Source of the DNA: JBHIBC01 sp046758905
GTDB lineage: Bacteria; Acidobacteriota; Polarisedimenticolia; Gp22-AA2
DNA: 26,290 nt
Direction: 5' to 3'
Assembly (NCBI GenBank): GCA_046758905.1
Contig: JBHIBC010000042.1
Span: forward strand, 1 to 26,290
Under the pieces are notes generated by a model. It was not told the DNA's origin. It saw only the letters and a list, made by a program, of their open reading frames with translations, and made no database searches. Positions within the stretch are counted from its first letter, which is position 1, and each line of letters begins with the position of its first letter. Below are positions 6,943 to 13,906 of the stretch, piece by piece. A program made the translations under genes and the position numbers.

Positions 6943-8502
6943 TCAGGTCGCGTAGTCCACGGCGCGGGTCTCCCGGATCACGTGGACCCGAATGGTGCCG
7001 GGGTAGCGGACCTCGTCCCGGATGCGCGTGCTGATGTCCTTCGAGAGCCAGATGGCGTCGCTGTCGCTCGCCGAGTCGGCCTCGACGATCACCCGGACCT
7101 CCTTCCCGGAGCGCATGGCGTAGGCCCTGGCGACGCCGCTGAACGAGGCGGCGATCGATTCGAGGTCCCTGAGGCGCTCGATGTGCACCATGAGGTTGTC
7201 GTCCCGCTCGCCCGGGCGCCCGATGACGGCGCGCTCGGCGCATCTGAGCAGGATGGCCTCGACGGAGGGCTCGCTCCCGCCCTCGTGCAGCGCGCGGATC
7301 GCGGCCACCACGCGGGGCTGCTCTCCGAACCTTCCGGCGATGTCCGCCCCTAGGAGGTACGGATGGACCACGCTCGCCTCTCCCTCCTCCACGTGCCCGA
7401 TCTCGTGCAGCAGGCCGGCCCGCTTGACCACCTCCGCCTGGGCCGACAGCAGGGTGGCGATCTGCAGTCCCAGGCGGGCGACCGCGAGCGAGTGGTCGAG
7501 GAGATTGTATCCCGCGACGATGCGATACTTCAGCTTGCCGAGCAACCGAGCCAGGCGGGCCGGGAGGCCCGTGATGCCCAGGTCGAAAGCCGCGCTCTCG
7601 CCCACCGACTCCAGGCTCCCCTCGAGCTCGGTCCGCGAGCGCCCGACGACCTCCTCGATGCGCGCCGGGTGGATCCGCCCGTCCTCGATGAGGCGCTCCA
7701 GCGCGATCTGCGCGACCGCCCTGCGGAACGGATCGAAGCTCGAGAGGAGGATGGCCTGGGGGGTCTCGTCGACGATCAGGTCCACCCCGGTGGCCATCTC
7801 GATGGCGCGAATGTTGCGCCCCTCGCGCCCGATGATGCGCCCCTTCATCTCCTCGTTGGGCAGCTTGACGAGGGTGACGAGATTGTCGGTCCACTCGCCG
7901 GTCGGGAGGCGCTGGATCGCCTCCGAGACGATCCGGCGGGATCGCGTGGCGGCCTCCTCGCGGGCCTCCTCCTCGATGCGCCTCACCGTCTGCGCGGCCT
8001 CCATGCGAGCGTCGGACTCGATCTCGCGCACCATCTCCCTGCGGGCCTGGACGACCGTCATGCCAGAGAGCCTCTCCAGCTTCGCCCGGCGCTCCTGGAG
8101 CAGGCTCTGCGCCTGCTTCTCCCGCTCGGCCAGCTCCCCCGCGCGCCGCTGAAGCGCGCTCTCGAGCTCGTCCACCTCGCGCTGCTTCTGGCCGAGCAGC
8201 TGGACCCGTCGCTGCAGATTGCGCTCCTGCTCGCTGAGGCGCGACTCGAGCTGTTGCAGCTCCTGGCGCTTCCGCCGGGTCCGGGACTCGAACTCCGACT
8301 CGGCCGCGCTGGACCTCTCCTCGATCTCCAGCTCGCCCTCCCGGAGGCGGATCTGGGCCTGGCGCTCCGCCTCCTCGACGATCCGGCCCGCCCGCTCCCA
8401 GGCCCGGGCCATCATTCTGCCGAGCGCCGCGCGCAGCGCGAAGCCGGCTGCCACCGCGGCGACGGCGACGATCGCGGACGGGACCAGGATCCACTCGAGC
8501 AT
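6943..8502 (-). CDS. rny: Ribonuclease Y homologue with altered HD active site
   Basis: Homologue of the membrane-anchored endoribonuclease that starts mRNA decay in Bacillus. The 519 residues show an N-terminal membrane helix (about 5-25), a long charged coiled coil (about 35-195), a KH RNA-binding domain with GRIIGREGRNIRAIE at 221-235, an HD-type domain (about 330-430) and the conserved tail ending in VIRETRAVDYA. The HD domain is unusual. The first ligand His is kept (H337, LLDHSLAV), but LLHDIGK reads LLHEIGH (H366, E367), AHHGD reads ALHEG (L405), and the late Asp of AADALSAARPG is Glu (CAERAVIGRPG, E423). Activity may be lost or changed. GGGAGGAG lies 4 nt before ATG 8502. The 6S RNA gene lies immediately upstream and the ymdB-like gene immediately downstream. 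Confidence 0.93.
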   Translation of the reverse strand: MLEWILVPSAIVAVAAVAAGFALRAALGRMMARAWERAGRIVEEAERQAQIRLREGELEIEERSSAAESEFESRTRRKRQELQQLESRLSEQERNLQRRVQLLGQKQREVDELESALQRRAGELAEREKQAQSLLQERRAKLERLSGMTVVQARREMVREIESDARMEAAQTVRRIEEEAREEAATRSRRIVSEAIQRLPTGEWTDNLVTLVKLPNEEMKGRIIGREGRNIRAIEMATGVDLIVDETPQAILLSSFDPFRRAVAQIALERLIEDGRIHPARIEEVVGRSRTELEGSLESVGESAAFDLGITGLPARLARLLGKLKYRIVAGYNLLDHSLAVARLGLQIATLLSAQAEVVKRAGLLHEIGHVEEGEASVVHPYLLGADIAGRFGEQPRVVAAIRALHEGGSEPSVEAILLRCAERAVIGRPGERDDNLMVHIERLRDLESIAASFSGVARAYAMRSGKEVRVIVEADSASDSDAIWLSKDISTRIRDEVRYPGTIRVHVIRETRAVDYAT

Positions 8503-8618
8503 CTGTCTCCTCCCGCGGACGCGGCACTGAAGCTCGTCGCGGGCATCGGGGGGCCTCGTGGGGGGATGCGGTCGGCCGGGCGAGGACCCGGCGCCCCGGA
8601 CGCAGGGCGTCGGACAGG

Positions 8619-8806
8619 AAAAACCCCCGCTTGGCCGTGTGGAGGGAATCTATTTGAACCTGGCGCACCAGAGAAGAAGCCCTGCCCCCGCTTCAGGCAT
8701 CCCCGCGAAGGGGACGCTCACCGCGGGCGAACCCGGGCTCCCGTCCAAATAGTGTTGGCTCAAAAATTGCCCGTCCAACACGTACCGCGCAGGGGGACTC
8801 AGAGCC
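8619..8806 (-). ncRNA. ssrS: 6S RNA
   Basis: A regulatory RNA that mimics an open promoter and binds sigma70 RNA polymerase. The region between zapA and rny is non-coding. A transcript of about 188 nt is predicted from a promoter ending at 8813 to a T-run at 8623-8619, matching the usual 6S length (180-200 nt). The 5' part contains GAGTCCCCCTGCGCGG, similar to the AGTCCCCTGAGC segment of E. coli 6S. CCCCC (8796-8792) can pair with GGGGG (8628-8624) to close the rod. TGTTGG (8780-8775) and CCAACA (8758-8753) form an inner stem, and GGTGAGCGT resembles the 3' side of the central bubble. The zapA-ssrS neighbourhood is well known. Alternative: another structured RNA. A covariance search would settle it. 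Confidence 0.8.
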
Positions 8807-8812
8807 GACTCC

Positions 8813-8841
8813 ATCGTAGTCGCGCCCCGCAGGTGCGTCAA
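8813..8841 (-). promoter_or_regulatory. Promoter of the 6S RNA
   Basis: On the minus strand TTGACG (8841-8836) and TACGAT (8818-8813) are 17 nt apart. It lies just after the zapA stop codon (8864) and predicts a start near 8806, which gives a 6S RNA of the expected length. The array can therefore be re-initiated here independently of the thrS promoter, and read-through would also feed rny. Confidence 0.7.
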
Positions 8842-8863
8842 GACCCTCTGCAAGGCCCTCCCA

Positions 8864-9169
8864 TCAAGCCTCGGCGAAGCATCGCTCGAGCATGTCGATC
8901 AATCGCGCCACGCGATCCGGCCCGCCCGGGGCGATCTCCGGGTCGGGGGCGCGACCCTGTCTGCACTCATCGGCGATGTTGAGGGCGGCGAGGATCGCCA
9001 CCTTGAGGGAATCGACGGTGGCGGTCGCGTCCGCCACCTCTCGCATCTTGTTGTCCACATAGGAGGCCAGGTCCTGCATGTACCCCACCTCGCCCTCGCC
9101 GCGCAGGTTGTAGGACTGGCCGAAGATCTCCACCTGCACCAGATGGCTCCTGGGTCTGTCGGCGGCCAT
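8864..9169 (-). CDS. zapA: Cell division protein ZapA
   Basis: FtsZ-ring-associated protein that cross-links FtsZ filaments at midcell. The 101-residue product has the ZapA core: VQVEIFGQSYNLRGEGE (about 11-27), then YMQDLASYVDNKMREVAD and SLKVAILAALNIADE, ending in a short helix. Length matches the family. ATG 9169 overlaps the stop of the upstream coiled-coil gene by one base (TGATG), so translation is coupled. The 6S RNA promoter begins about 23 nt after the zapA stop. Placement between pheT and the 6S RNA/rny pair is a recurrent arrangement in deltaproteobacteria-like genomes. Confidence 0.93.
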   Translation of the reverse strand: MAADRPRSHLVQVEIFGQSYNLRGEGEVGYMQDLASYVDNKMREVADATATVDSLKVAILAALNIADECRQGRAPDPEIAPGGPDRVARLIDMLERCFAEA

Positions 9170-9492
9170 CAGTGATCTCCGCGCGCCTCGGCGGGCGCCT
9201 CATCCAGGCAGGCCATGATCTCGAGCATCCGCTGGACCTTGCCGCGGACCGCCTGACGCTCCTCGCGGAGCGCCTCGATCTGCTCCGACACCTCGCGCAG
9301 CTGGGTCCGATCCCGCTCCACGGCGGCCGCCTCCTTCCGGACCCGGGCCAGCTCATCCGCGGCCTCCCGGGCCTGCCGCAGGGCGACCTCTCTCTCCCGG
9401 CGCAGCGATCGGATCAGCTCCGTCGCCTTGACGATCTTCTGCTCGAGAAGGTCGATCTGCTGGAGATCGACCACCGTCTTGCGCTTTTCCAT
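9169..9492 (-). CDS. ZapB-like coiled-coil protein
   Basis: A 107-residue hydrophilic protein that is almost wholly coiled coil from about residue 10 to 95, with heptads rich in Leu, Glu and Arg (DLLEQKIVKATELIRSLRRE and later RDRTQLREVSEQIEALREER). It has no Cys, membrane segment or signal peptide. By size, composition and its position directly before zapA with a one-base stop/start overlap, it is most likely a ZapB-type divisome partner that binds ZapA; this is inference from context, as coiled coils score against many families. ATG 9492 is chosen because GGGAGGT lies 4 nt upstream and the conserved-looking segment starts here; an upstream ATG at 9528 would overlap pheT. Confidence 0.75.
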   Translation of the reverse strand: MEKRKTVVDLQQIDLLEQKIVKATELIRSLRREREVALRQAREAADELARVRKEAAAVERDRTQLREVSEQIEALREERQAVRGKVQRMLEIMACLDEAPAEARGDH

Positions 9493-9524
9493 CCGCACCT
9501 CCCGCGCGGGCCGGCCGGCCCGCC

Positions 9525-11585
9525 TCAAGATTCCGCGGCGCCCCTCAACGTCGCGCCGAGAGTACGCCCGAGGGCCGCCACGATGGCGTCCTGAGCCGCC
9601 TGGACCTCGTCGGACGACAGGGTCCTCTCGCTGTGCTGAAAGACGATCTGGATCGCGAGGCTGACGCAGCCATGCGGGACGCCCCGTCCGCGGTAGCGAT
9701 CGAAGGCGCGGACCGACGCGATCGGAGCCGCGTCCACCGAGCGCACCACCCGCTCGACCGCGTCGAAGGTCACGTCGCGTCGCACCACCAGCGACAGGTC
9801 CCGGCGCACCGCGGGGAAGCGCGGCAGGGGCCGGTAGCAGCGCGGCCCGACCGGCATCCGCTCGATCGCCTCCAGATCAAGCTCGGCCGCGAACACGGGG
9901 CGCTCGATCCCGTAGTGGGCGAGCACCCCGGAGCCGATCTCTCCGACCACGCCGAGCGCCGTCCCGGTCCGCGATACCCTCAGGGCGCGCCCCTCCTCCA
10001 TGAAGGGGATTCTATCCGAAGACAGGGTGAGCGGGGCCAGCCCGAGCATCTCGGCGATCTGCTCCACCGCCCCGCGCGCGTCGTAGAGGTCCACCTCGCG
10101 GGGCTTCAGGCTCCAGTGGACCGGCAGCCCGCGGCCGCAGAGGACGAGCCCGACGCGACGGCTCTCCGTCGGGGCGTCCGCGCCGGGGCGGAAGACGGCC
10201 CCGATCTCGTACAGGTGGCATCCCGGGAGACCGTGGTTGAGGTTGTGCGCCACGTTGCCCAGCAGGCAAGGGAGGAGGCTGACCCGCAGCCAGGCGGCCT
10301 GCGACTGCAGGGGGTTCTCGATCCCCACCGGCCGGTCGATGTCCGGGGCGAACAGGCGGCACTCCTCGCGATCGATCATGGCGTAGTTGATCGCCTCCCA
10401 GAAGCCTGCGGCCTCGAGGGCCCTGCGGACCGCGCGGGTCCTGCGGTCGGCCTCGGGACGGCCGCCCCCCTCTCCCGGGTGGGTCGGCAGCGCGGCCGGG
10501 ATGGCGTCATAGCCGCGCAGACGCGCCACCTCCTCGATGAGGTCCACCTCCCGCGCCACGTCCCGCCGGAACGTCGGCACCCGGACGCGCCACTCGCCCT
10601 CGCGACGGTCGGTCACCGCGAACCCTAGCCTGGAGAGCGCCCGCTGCATCGACTCTTCCGGCACCTCCAGGCCGAGCAGCCGGCGGGCCCTGGAGGGGCG
10701 GAAGCGCACCGTTCGCGGCGGCTCCGGCCGCGGGTGGACGTCGAGAGGCGGGTCGCTGACCTCGCCGCCCGCGACCTCGGCGATGAGGGCCGCCGCCCGG
10801 TCGAGGGCCGTGATCGTGCCCCCCGGATCGGCGCCGCGCTCGAACCGGTGCGACGCGTCGGTCCGCAGGCCCAGGGCGCGCGCCGCGCGCCGCACGCAGA
10901 CCGGGTCAAACCAGGCGCTCTCCAGAAGGACGCTGCGTGTGGCCCCCGAGATCTCGGTCTCCCGGCCCCCGATGATCCCCGCGAGCGCCGCGGCGCGCCG
11001 CGCGTCGGCGATGACCAGCATCCGCGCGGTGAGCCGCCGCAGCTCGCCGTCGAGCGTCAGCAGCGTCTCGTCCGGGCGCGCCCGGCGCACGATGATGCGG
11101 CGTTCGGTCAGCCGGTCCAGGTCGAACGCGTGCAGGGGATGGCCCAGCTCCCAGAGCACGAAGTTCGTGACGTCGACGACGTTGTTGATCGAGCGCTGCC
11201 CGATCGAGGCCAGGCGCTTGACCAGCCACTCCGGCGAGGGTCCCAGCCGCACCCCGAGGACGCAGCGAGCGCTGTAGCGGGGACACAGGTCGGGAGCCTC
11301 GATGGTGATGGAGACCAGATCGGCGGTGGGGCGCCCCCCGGCGGGGCTCGCGGCGGCGGGCGGCCGCAGGGCCACGCCGGCGAGCGCCGCGTACTCGCGC
11401 GCCAGCCCGAGGTGATTCATGCAGTCCGGGCGGTTCGTGAGGATGTCGAAGTCGTAGACCGCCTCGTCGCCGGATCCCTCGATGGCGTCGAGCGGGATCC
11501 CGGCCGCGGTCAGCATCTCCCCGACGCGGGCCGGATCGTCCCCGACGTCGACGTACTGTCTCAGCCAGGCGTGGCTGAACCTCAT
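9525..11585 (-). CDS. pheT: Phenylalanine-tRNA ligase beta subunit, short form
   Basis: Beta chain of the alpha2-beta2 PheRS that charges tRNA-Phe and edits mischarged Tyr-tRNA. The 686-residue product opens with MRFSHAWLRQYVDV and passes from MLTAAGIPLDAIEG almost directly to YDFDILTNRPDCMNHLGLARE, so the EMAP/OB-type tRNA-binding insert (about 100 residues near positions 40-150 of the E. coli protein) is absent. The B3/B4 editing region (QRSINNVVDVTNFVLWELGHPLHAFD, seen in parts), the B5 domain, the catalytic-like domain and the C-terminal anticodon-binding fold (LPRFPAVRRDLSLVV) are present. GGAGGGG lies 7 nt before ATG 11585. pheS ends 25 nt upstream. No frameshift is visible, so the short form looks genuine. 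Confidence 0.95.
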   Translation of the reverse strand: MRFSHAWLRQYVDVGDDPARVGEMLTAAGIPLDAIEGSGDEAVYDFDILTNRPDCMNHLGLAREYAALAGVALRPPAAASPAGGRPTADLVSITIEAPDLCPRYSARCVLGVRLGPSPEWLVKRLASIGQRSINNVVDVTNFVLWELGHPLHAFDLDRLTERRIIVRRARPDETLLTLDGELRRLTARMLVIADARRAAALAGIIGGRETEISGATRSVLLESAWFDPVCVRRAARALGLRTDASHRFERGADPGGTITALDRAAALIAEVAGGEVSDPPLDVHPRPEPPRTVRFRPSRARRLLGLEVPEESMQRALSRLGFAVTDRREGEWRVRVPTFRRDVAREVDLIEEVARLRGYDAIPAALPTHPGEGGGRPEADRRTRAVRRALEAAGFWEAINYAMIDREECRLFAPDIDRPVGIENPLQSQAAWLRVSLLPCLLGNVAHNLNHGLPGCHLYEIGAVFRPGADAPTESRRVGLVLCGRGLPVHWSLKPREVDLYDARGAVEQIAEMLGLAPLTLSSDRIPFMEEGRALRVSRTGTALGVVGEIGSGVLAHYGIERPVFAAELDLEAIERMPVGPRCYRPLPRFPAVRRDLSLVVRRDVTFDAVERVVRSVDAAPIASVRAFDRYRGRGVPHGCVSLAIQIVFQHSERTLSSDEVQAAQDAIVAALGRTLGATLRGAAES

Positions 11586-11610
11586 GAGCGGGCCCCTCCG
11601 CTCCGGGCGC

Positions 11611-12627
11611 TCATCCCGGGAACTGGGTCAGGAAGCGGAGATCGTTCTCGTAAAACAGGCGGATGTCGTCGATGCCGTGCTTCAGCATGGCGATCCTCTC
11701 GATCCCCAGGCCGAACGCGAAGCCGGTGTAACGCTCCGGGTCGTAGCCGACGTTCTCGAACACCGCGGGATGCACCATGCCGGCGCCGCCGATCTCGATC
11801 CAGCCGCTGCCCTTGCAGCGCCGGCATCCCGAGCCGGAGCAGAAGATGCACGAGATGTCGTACTCGGCGCCGGGCTCGACGAAGGGGAAGTACGACGGCC
11901 GGAAGCGCAGCTCGAGCTGGCGGTCGAAGACGCGGCGGCAGAACTGTCCCAGGGTCCCCTTCAGATGGGCGAAGGTGATCGCCTCGCCGACGACCAGGCC
12001 CTCCACCTGGTGGAAGACGGGCGAGTGCGTCAGGTCGGAGTCGCGCCGGAACGCCTTGCCGATCGCCACCATCCGGACGGGGGGCCTCTGCCGCAGCATC
12101 GTGCGGATCTGGACCGGCGAGGTGTGGGTGCGCAGCAGCAGCCCTCCCTCCACGTAAAACGTATCCTGCATGTCGCGGGCGGGGTGGTGCTTCGGGATGT
12201 TGAGCGCCTCGAAGTTGTACCGGTCGGTCTCGACCTCGGGCCCCGACTCGAGGGAGTATCCCATCTCCAGGAAGATCTCCTCGATCCGCATACGGACCTG
12301 GGAGATCGGGTGGGCCGCCCCGGGCCGCTGGACCCGTCCCGGGAGGGAGAGGTCCAGGTCGTCCCGCTCCGGGGCGCGCGCCTGGGGGGCGCGCCGCGCC
12401 GCGTCGCGCAGCGCGCGCTCGACGTGCGCCTTGAGATCGTTGACGGCGCGCCCCGCTAAGGCCCGGTCGGCGGGGCGCACCCGGCGGAGGTCCTTGAGGA
12501 GGGCCGTCAGCAGGCCCGCGCGGCGGCCGAGATAGCGCAGCCGCACCTCGCGGACGGCGCCCGCGGTCCGCGCCGCGGCGATCTCCCGGTCGAACTGTTC
12601 GCGAATCTGCTTGACGCGGCCGTGCAC
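11611..12627 (-). CDS. pheS: Phenylalanine-tRNA ligase alpha subunit
   Basis: Catalytic subunit of phenylalanyl-tRNA synthetase, class II. The 338-residue product has an N-terminal coiled-coil arm (about 1-85) that contacts tRNA, motif 1 around GYSLESGPEVETDRYNFEAL, motif 2 in KAFRRDSDLTHSPVFHQVEGLVV, and motif 3 in GFAFGLGIERIAML. It also carries CIFC...GCRRCKGSGW, a zinc-ribbon-like cysteine pattern seen in many bacterial PheS. The length matches the family. GTG 12627 is preceded by GGAGGAGAGGC. The gap to rplT is 61 nt and can form a small GC hairpin without a T-run, so no terminator is apparent. Confidence 0.96.
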   Translation of the reverse strand: MHGRVKQIREQFDREIAAARTAGAVREVRLRYLGRRAGLLTALLKDLRRVRPADRALAGRAVNDLKAHVERALRDAARRAPQARAPERDDLDLSLPGRVQRPGAAHPISQVRMRIEEIFLEMGYSLESGPEVETDRYNFEALNIPKHHPARDMQDTFYVEGGLLLRTHTSPVQIRTMLRQRPPVRMVAIGKAFRRDSDLTHSPVFHQVEGLVVGEAITFAHLKGTLGQFCRRVFDRQLELRFRPSYFPFVEPGAEYDISCIFCSGSGCRRCKGSGWIEIGGAGMVHPAVFENVGYDPERYTGFAFGLGIERIAMLKHGIDDIRLFYENDLRFLTQFPG

Positions 12628-12688
12628 GCCTCTCCTCCGGTGGGGCGTCCCTCGGGCCCCGGACCCCGCGGGTCGCGGGGCGAGCGAT

Positions 12689-13051
12689 TCAGCGGGCGTC
12701 CAGGGCGCTGCGCGCCGTCCGGGCGATCGCGGAGAATCCGGCTGGATCGGTCGCCGCCAGATCGGCGAGGATCTTCCGGTCGAGGGCCACGCCCGCCTTC
12801 TTGAGGCCGGAGATGAGACGGCTGTAGGAGAGGTCGTTCTGCCGGGCCGCGGCGTTGATGCGGATCGCCCACAGGCTGCGGAACTGACGCTTCTTGGCGC
12901 GGCGATCGCGATAGGCGTACGTCAGCGACCGGTCGACGGCCTCCCTGGCCGCGCGATAGAGCTTGCTCTTCCCGAGGTAGTAGCCCTTCGCGAGCTTGAG
13001 CACCTTCTTGCGCTTCTGGCGCCTCCTGGTTCCCCGTTTGACTCTGGGCAC
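12689..13051 (-). CDS. rplT: 50S ribosomal protein L20
   Basis: Large-subunit protein that binds 23S rRNA early in assembly. The 120 residues begin PRVKRGTRRRQKRKKVLKLAKG, the basic tail that threads into the ribosome, and continue with SKLYRAAREAVDRSL and SYSRLISGLKKAGVALDRKILAD, typical of L20. GTG 13051 follows a GGAGG site. It sits 12 nt after rpmI, in the conserved infC-rpmI-rplT order. In E. coli and Bacillus this operon is autoregulated by L20; I see no specific L20-binding pseudoknot here. Confidence 0.97.
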   Translation of the reverse strand: MPRVKRGTRRRQKRKKVLKLAKGYYLGKSKLYRAAREAVDRSLTYAYRDRRAKKRQFRSLWAIRINAAARQNDLSYSRLISGLKKAGVALDRKILADLAATDPAGFSAIARTARSALDAR

Positions 13052-13062
13052 GCTCGGCCCTC

Positions 13063-13266
13063 CTACCCGCGGCCGTACGGGAGCATCTCACGGACTCGCC
13101 GCACGTCCGCCTTGTTGACGTGTGTGTCGATGTCGAGGTGCCGCTTGCGCTTGGTCGTCTTCGACGTCAGGATGTGCCGCTTGAAGGCGCGGCTCCTCTT
13201 GATCCGGCCGGACGATGTGAGGCGAAAGCGCTTCACGGCCCCACGCTTGCTCTTGATCTTCGGCAT
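13063..13266 (-). CDS. rpmI: 50S ribosomal protein L35
   Basis: Small basic ribosomal protein of 67 residues with the family start PKIKSKRGAVKRFRLTSSGRIKR and the motif HILTSKTTKRKRHLD. Length and charge are normal. ATG 13266 has GGGAGG 4 nt upstream. It lies 9 nt after infC and 12 nt before rplT, the standard order, so co-translation is likely. Confidence 0.97.
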   Translation of the reverse strand: MPKIKSKRGAVKRFRLTSSGRIKRSRAFKRHILTSKTTKRKRHLDIDTHVNKADVRRVREMLPYGRG

Positions 13267-13275
13267 GCAGCCTCC

Positions 13276-13845
13276 CTATCGCTTCGCCGGGGCCCTGGAG
13301 GAGGACGCCGGCGAGCCGATCCACTTCTTCGGAGCCAGGATCATGTACAGGAAGGGACCCTCGTTGCGCGGCTCCGATTCGACGCTGCCGACCTCGCTGA
13401 CCTCCTGGCGGAGCCGGGCGAGGATGCGGTGGCCGATGTCCCGGTGCACGTTCTCCCGTCCCCGGAAGATCACGGTGGCCTTTACCTTCTTGCTCTTGGT
13501 CAGGAAGCGCAGGATGTTGTTCCGCTTGAACTCGTAGTCGTGCTCGTCGGTCTTGGGGCGGAACTTGACCTCCTTGACCTGGATGAACCGCTGTTTCTTC
13601 TTGGCGTCGTGCGCCTTCTTGTTGAGCTGGTAGCGGTACCTCCCGTAGTCGAGGATCCGGCACACGGGTGGGTTCGACTCGGGCGAGACCTCGACCAGAT
13701 CGAGGCCCGATTCCCTTGCCAGCCGGAGCGCCTCCTCCGGCGTCATGATCCCGAGCTGGCCGCCGTCGGCGGCGATCAGCCGGATCTCGCGCGCGCGGAT
13801 CCTCTCGTTGATCCGCTGTTTCTTCTCGATCTTCCTTCTCTCGAT
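13276..13845 (-). CDS. infC: Translation initiation factor IF-3, AUC start
   Basis: Binds the 30S subunit, prevents premature 50S joining and checks start-codon and initiator-tRNA pairing. The 189-residue product has the N-domain (INERIRAREIRLIAADGGQLGI, then EEALRLARESGLDLVEVSP and PPVCRILDYGRYRY) and the C-domain (IQVKEVKFRPKTDEHDYEFK, VKATVIFRGRE, ending MILAPKKW). No in-frame ATG, GTG or TTG exists between the thrS stop and an internal ATG at 13746, which would delete the first third of the N-domain. The only fitting start is ATC at 13845, 8 nt after GGAGG; a second ATC at 13830 has a poorer site. E. coli infC uses AUU for autoregulation, so this choice is expected in kind. It starts about 61 nt after thrS. 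Confidence 0.93.
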   Translation of the reverse strand: MERRKIEKKQRINERIRAREIRLIAADGGQLGIMTPEEALRLARESGLDLVEVSPESNPPVCRILDYGRYRYQLNKKAHDAKKKQRFIQVKEVKFRPKTDEHDYEFKRNNILRFLTKSKKVKATVIFRGRENVHRDIGHRILARLRQEVSEVGSVESEPRNEGPFLYMILAPKKWIGSPASSSRAPAKR

Positions 13846-13906
13846 GTCCCTTCCCTCCCTCCCCTCGCGTCGGGGGCTGTGAGATGCGCCCGGGCCGGGC
13901 GGCGGA

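Noticed and set aside
8650..8853. A 67-codon open frame on the minus strand in the zapA-rny gap
   Set aside because: It overlaps the 6S RNA and its promoter, and the product shows no family features.
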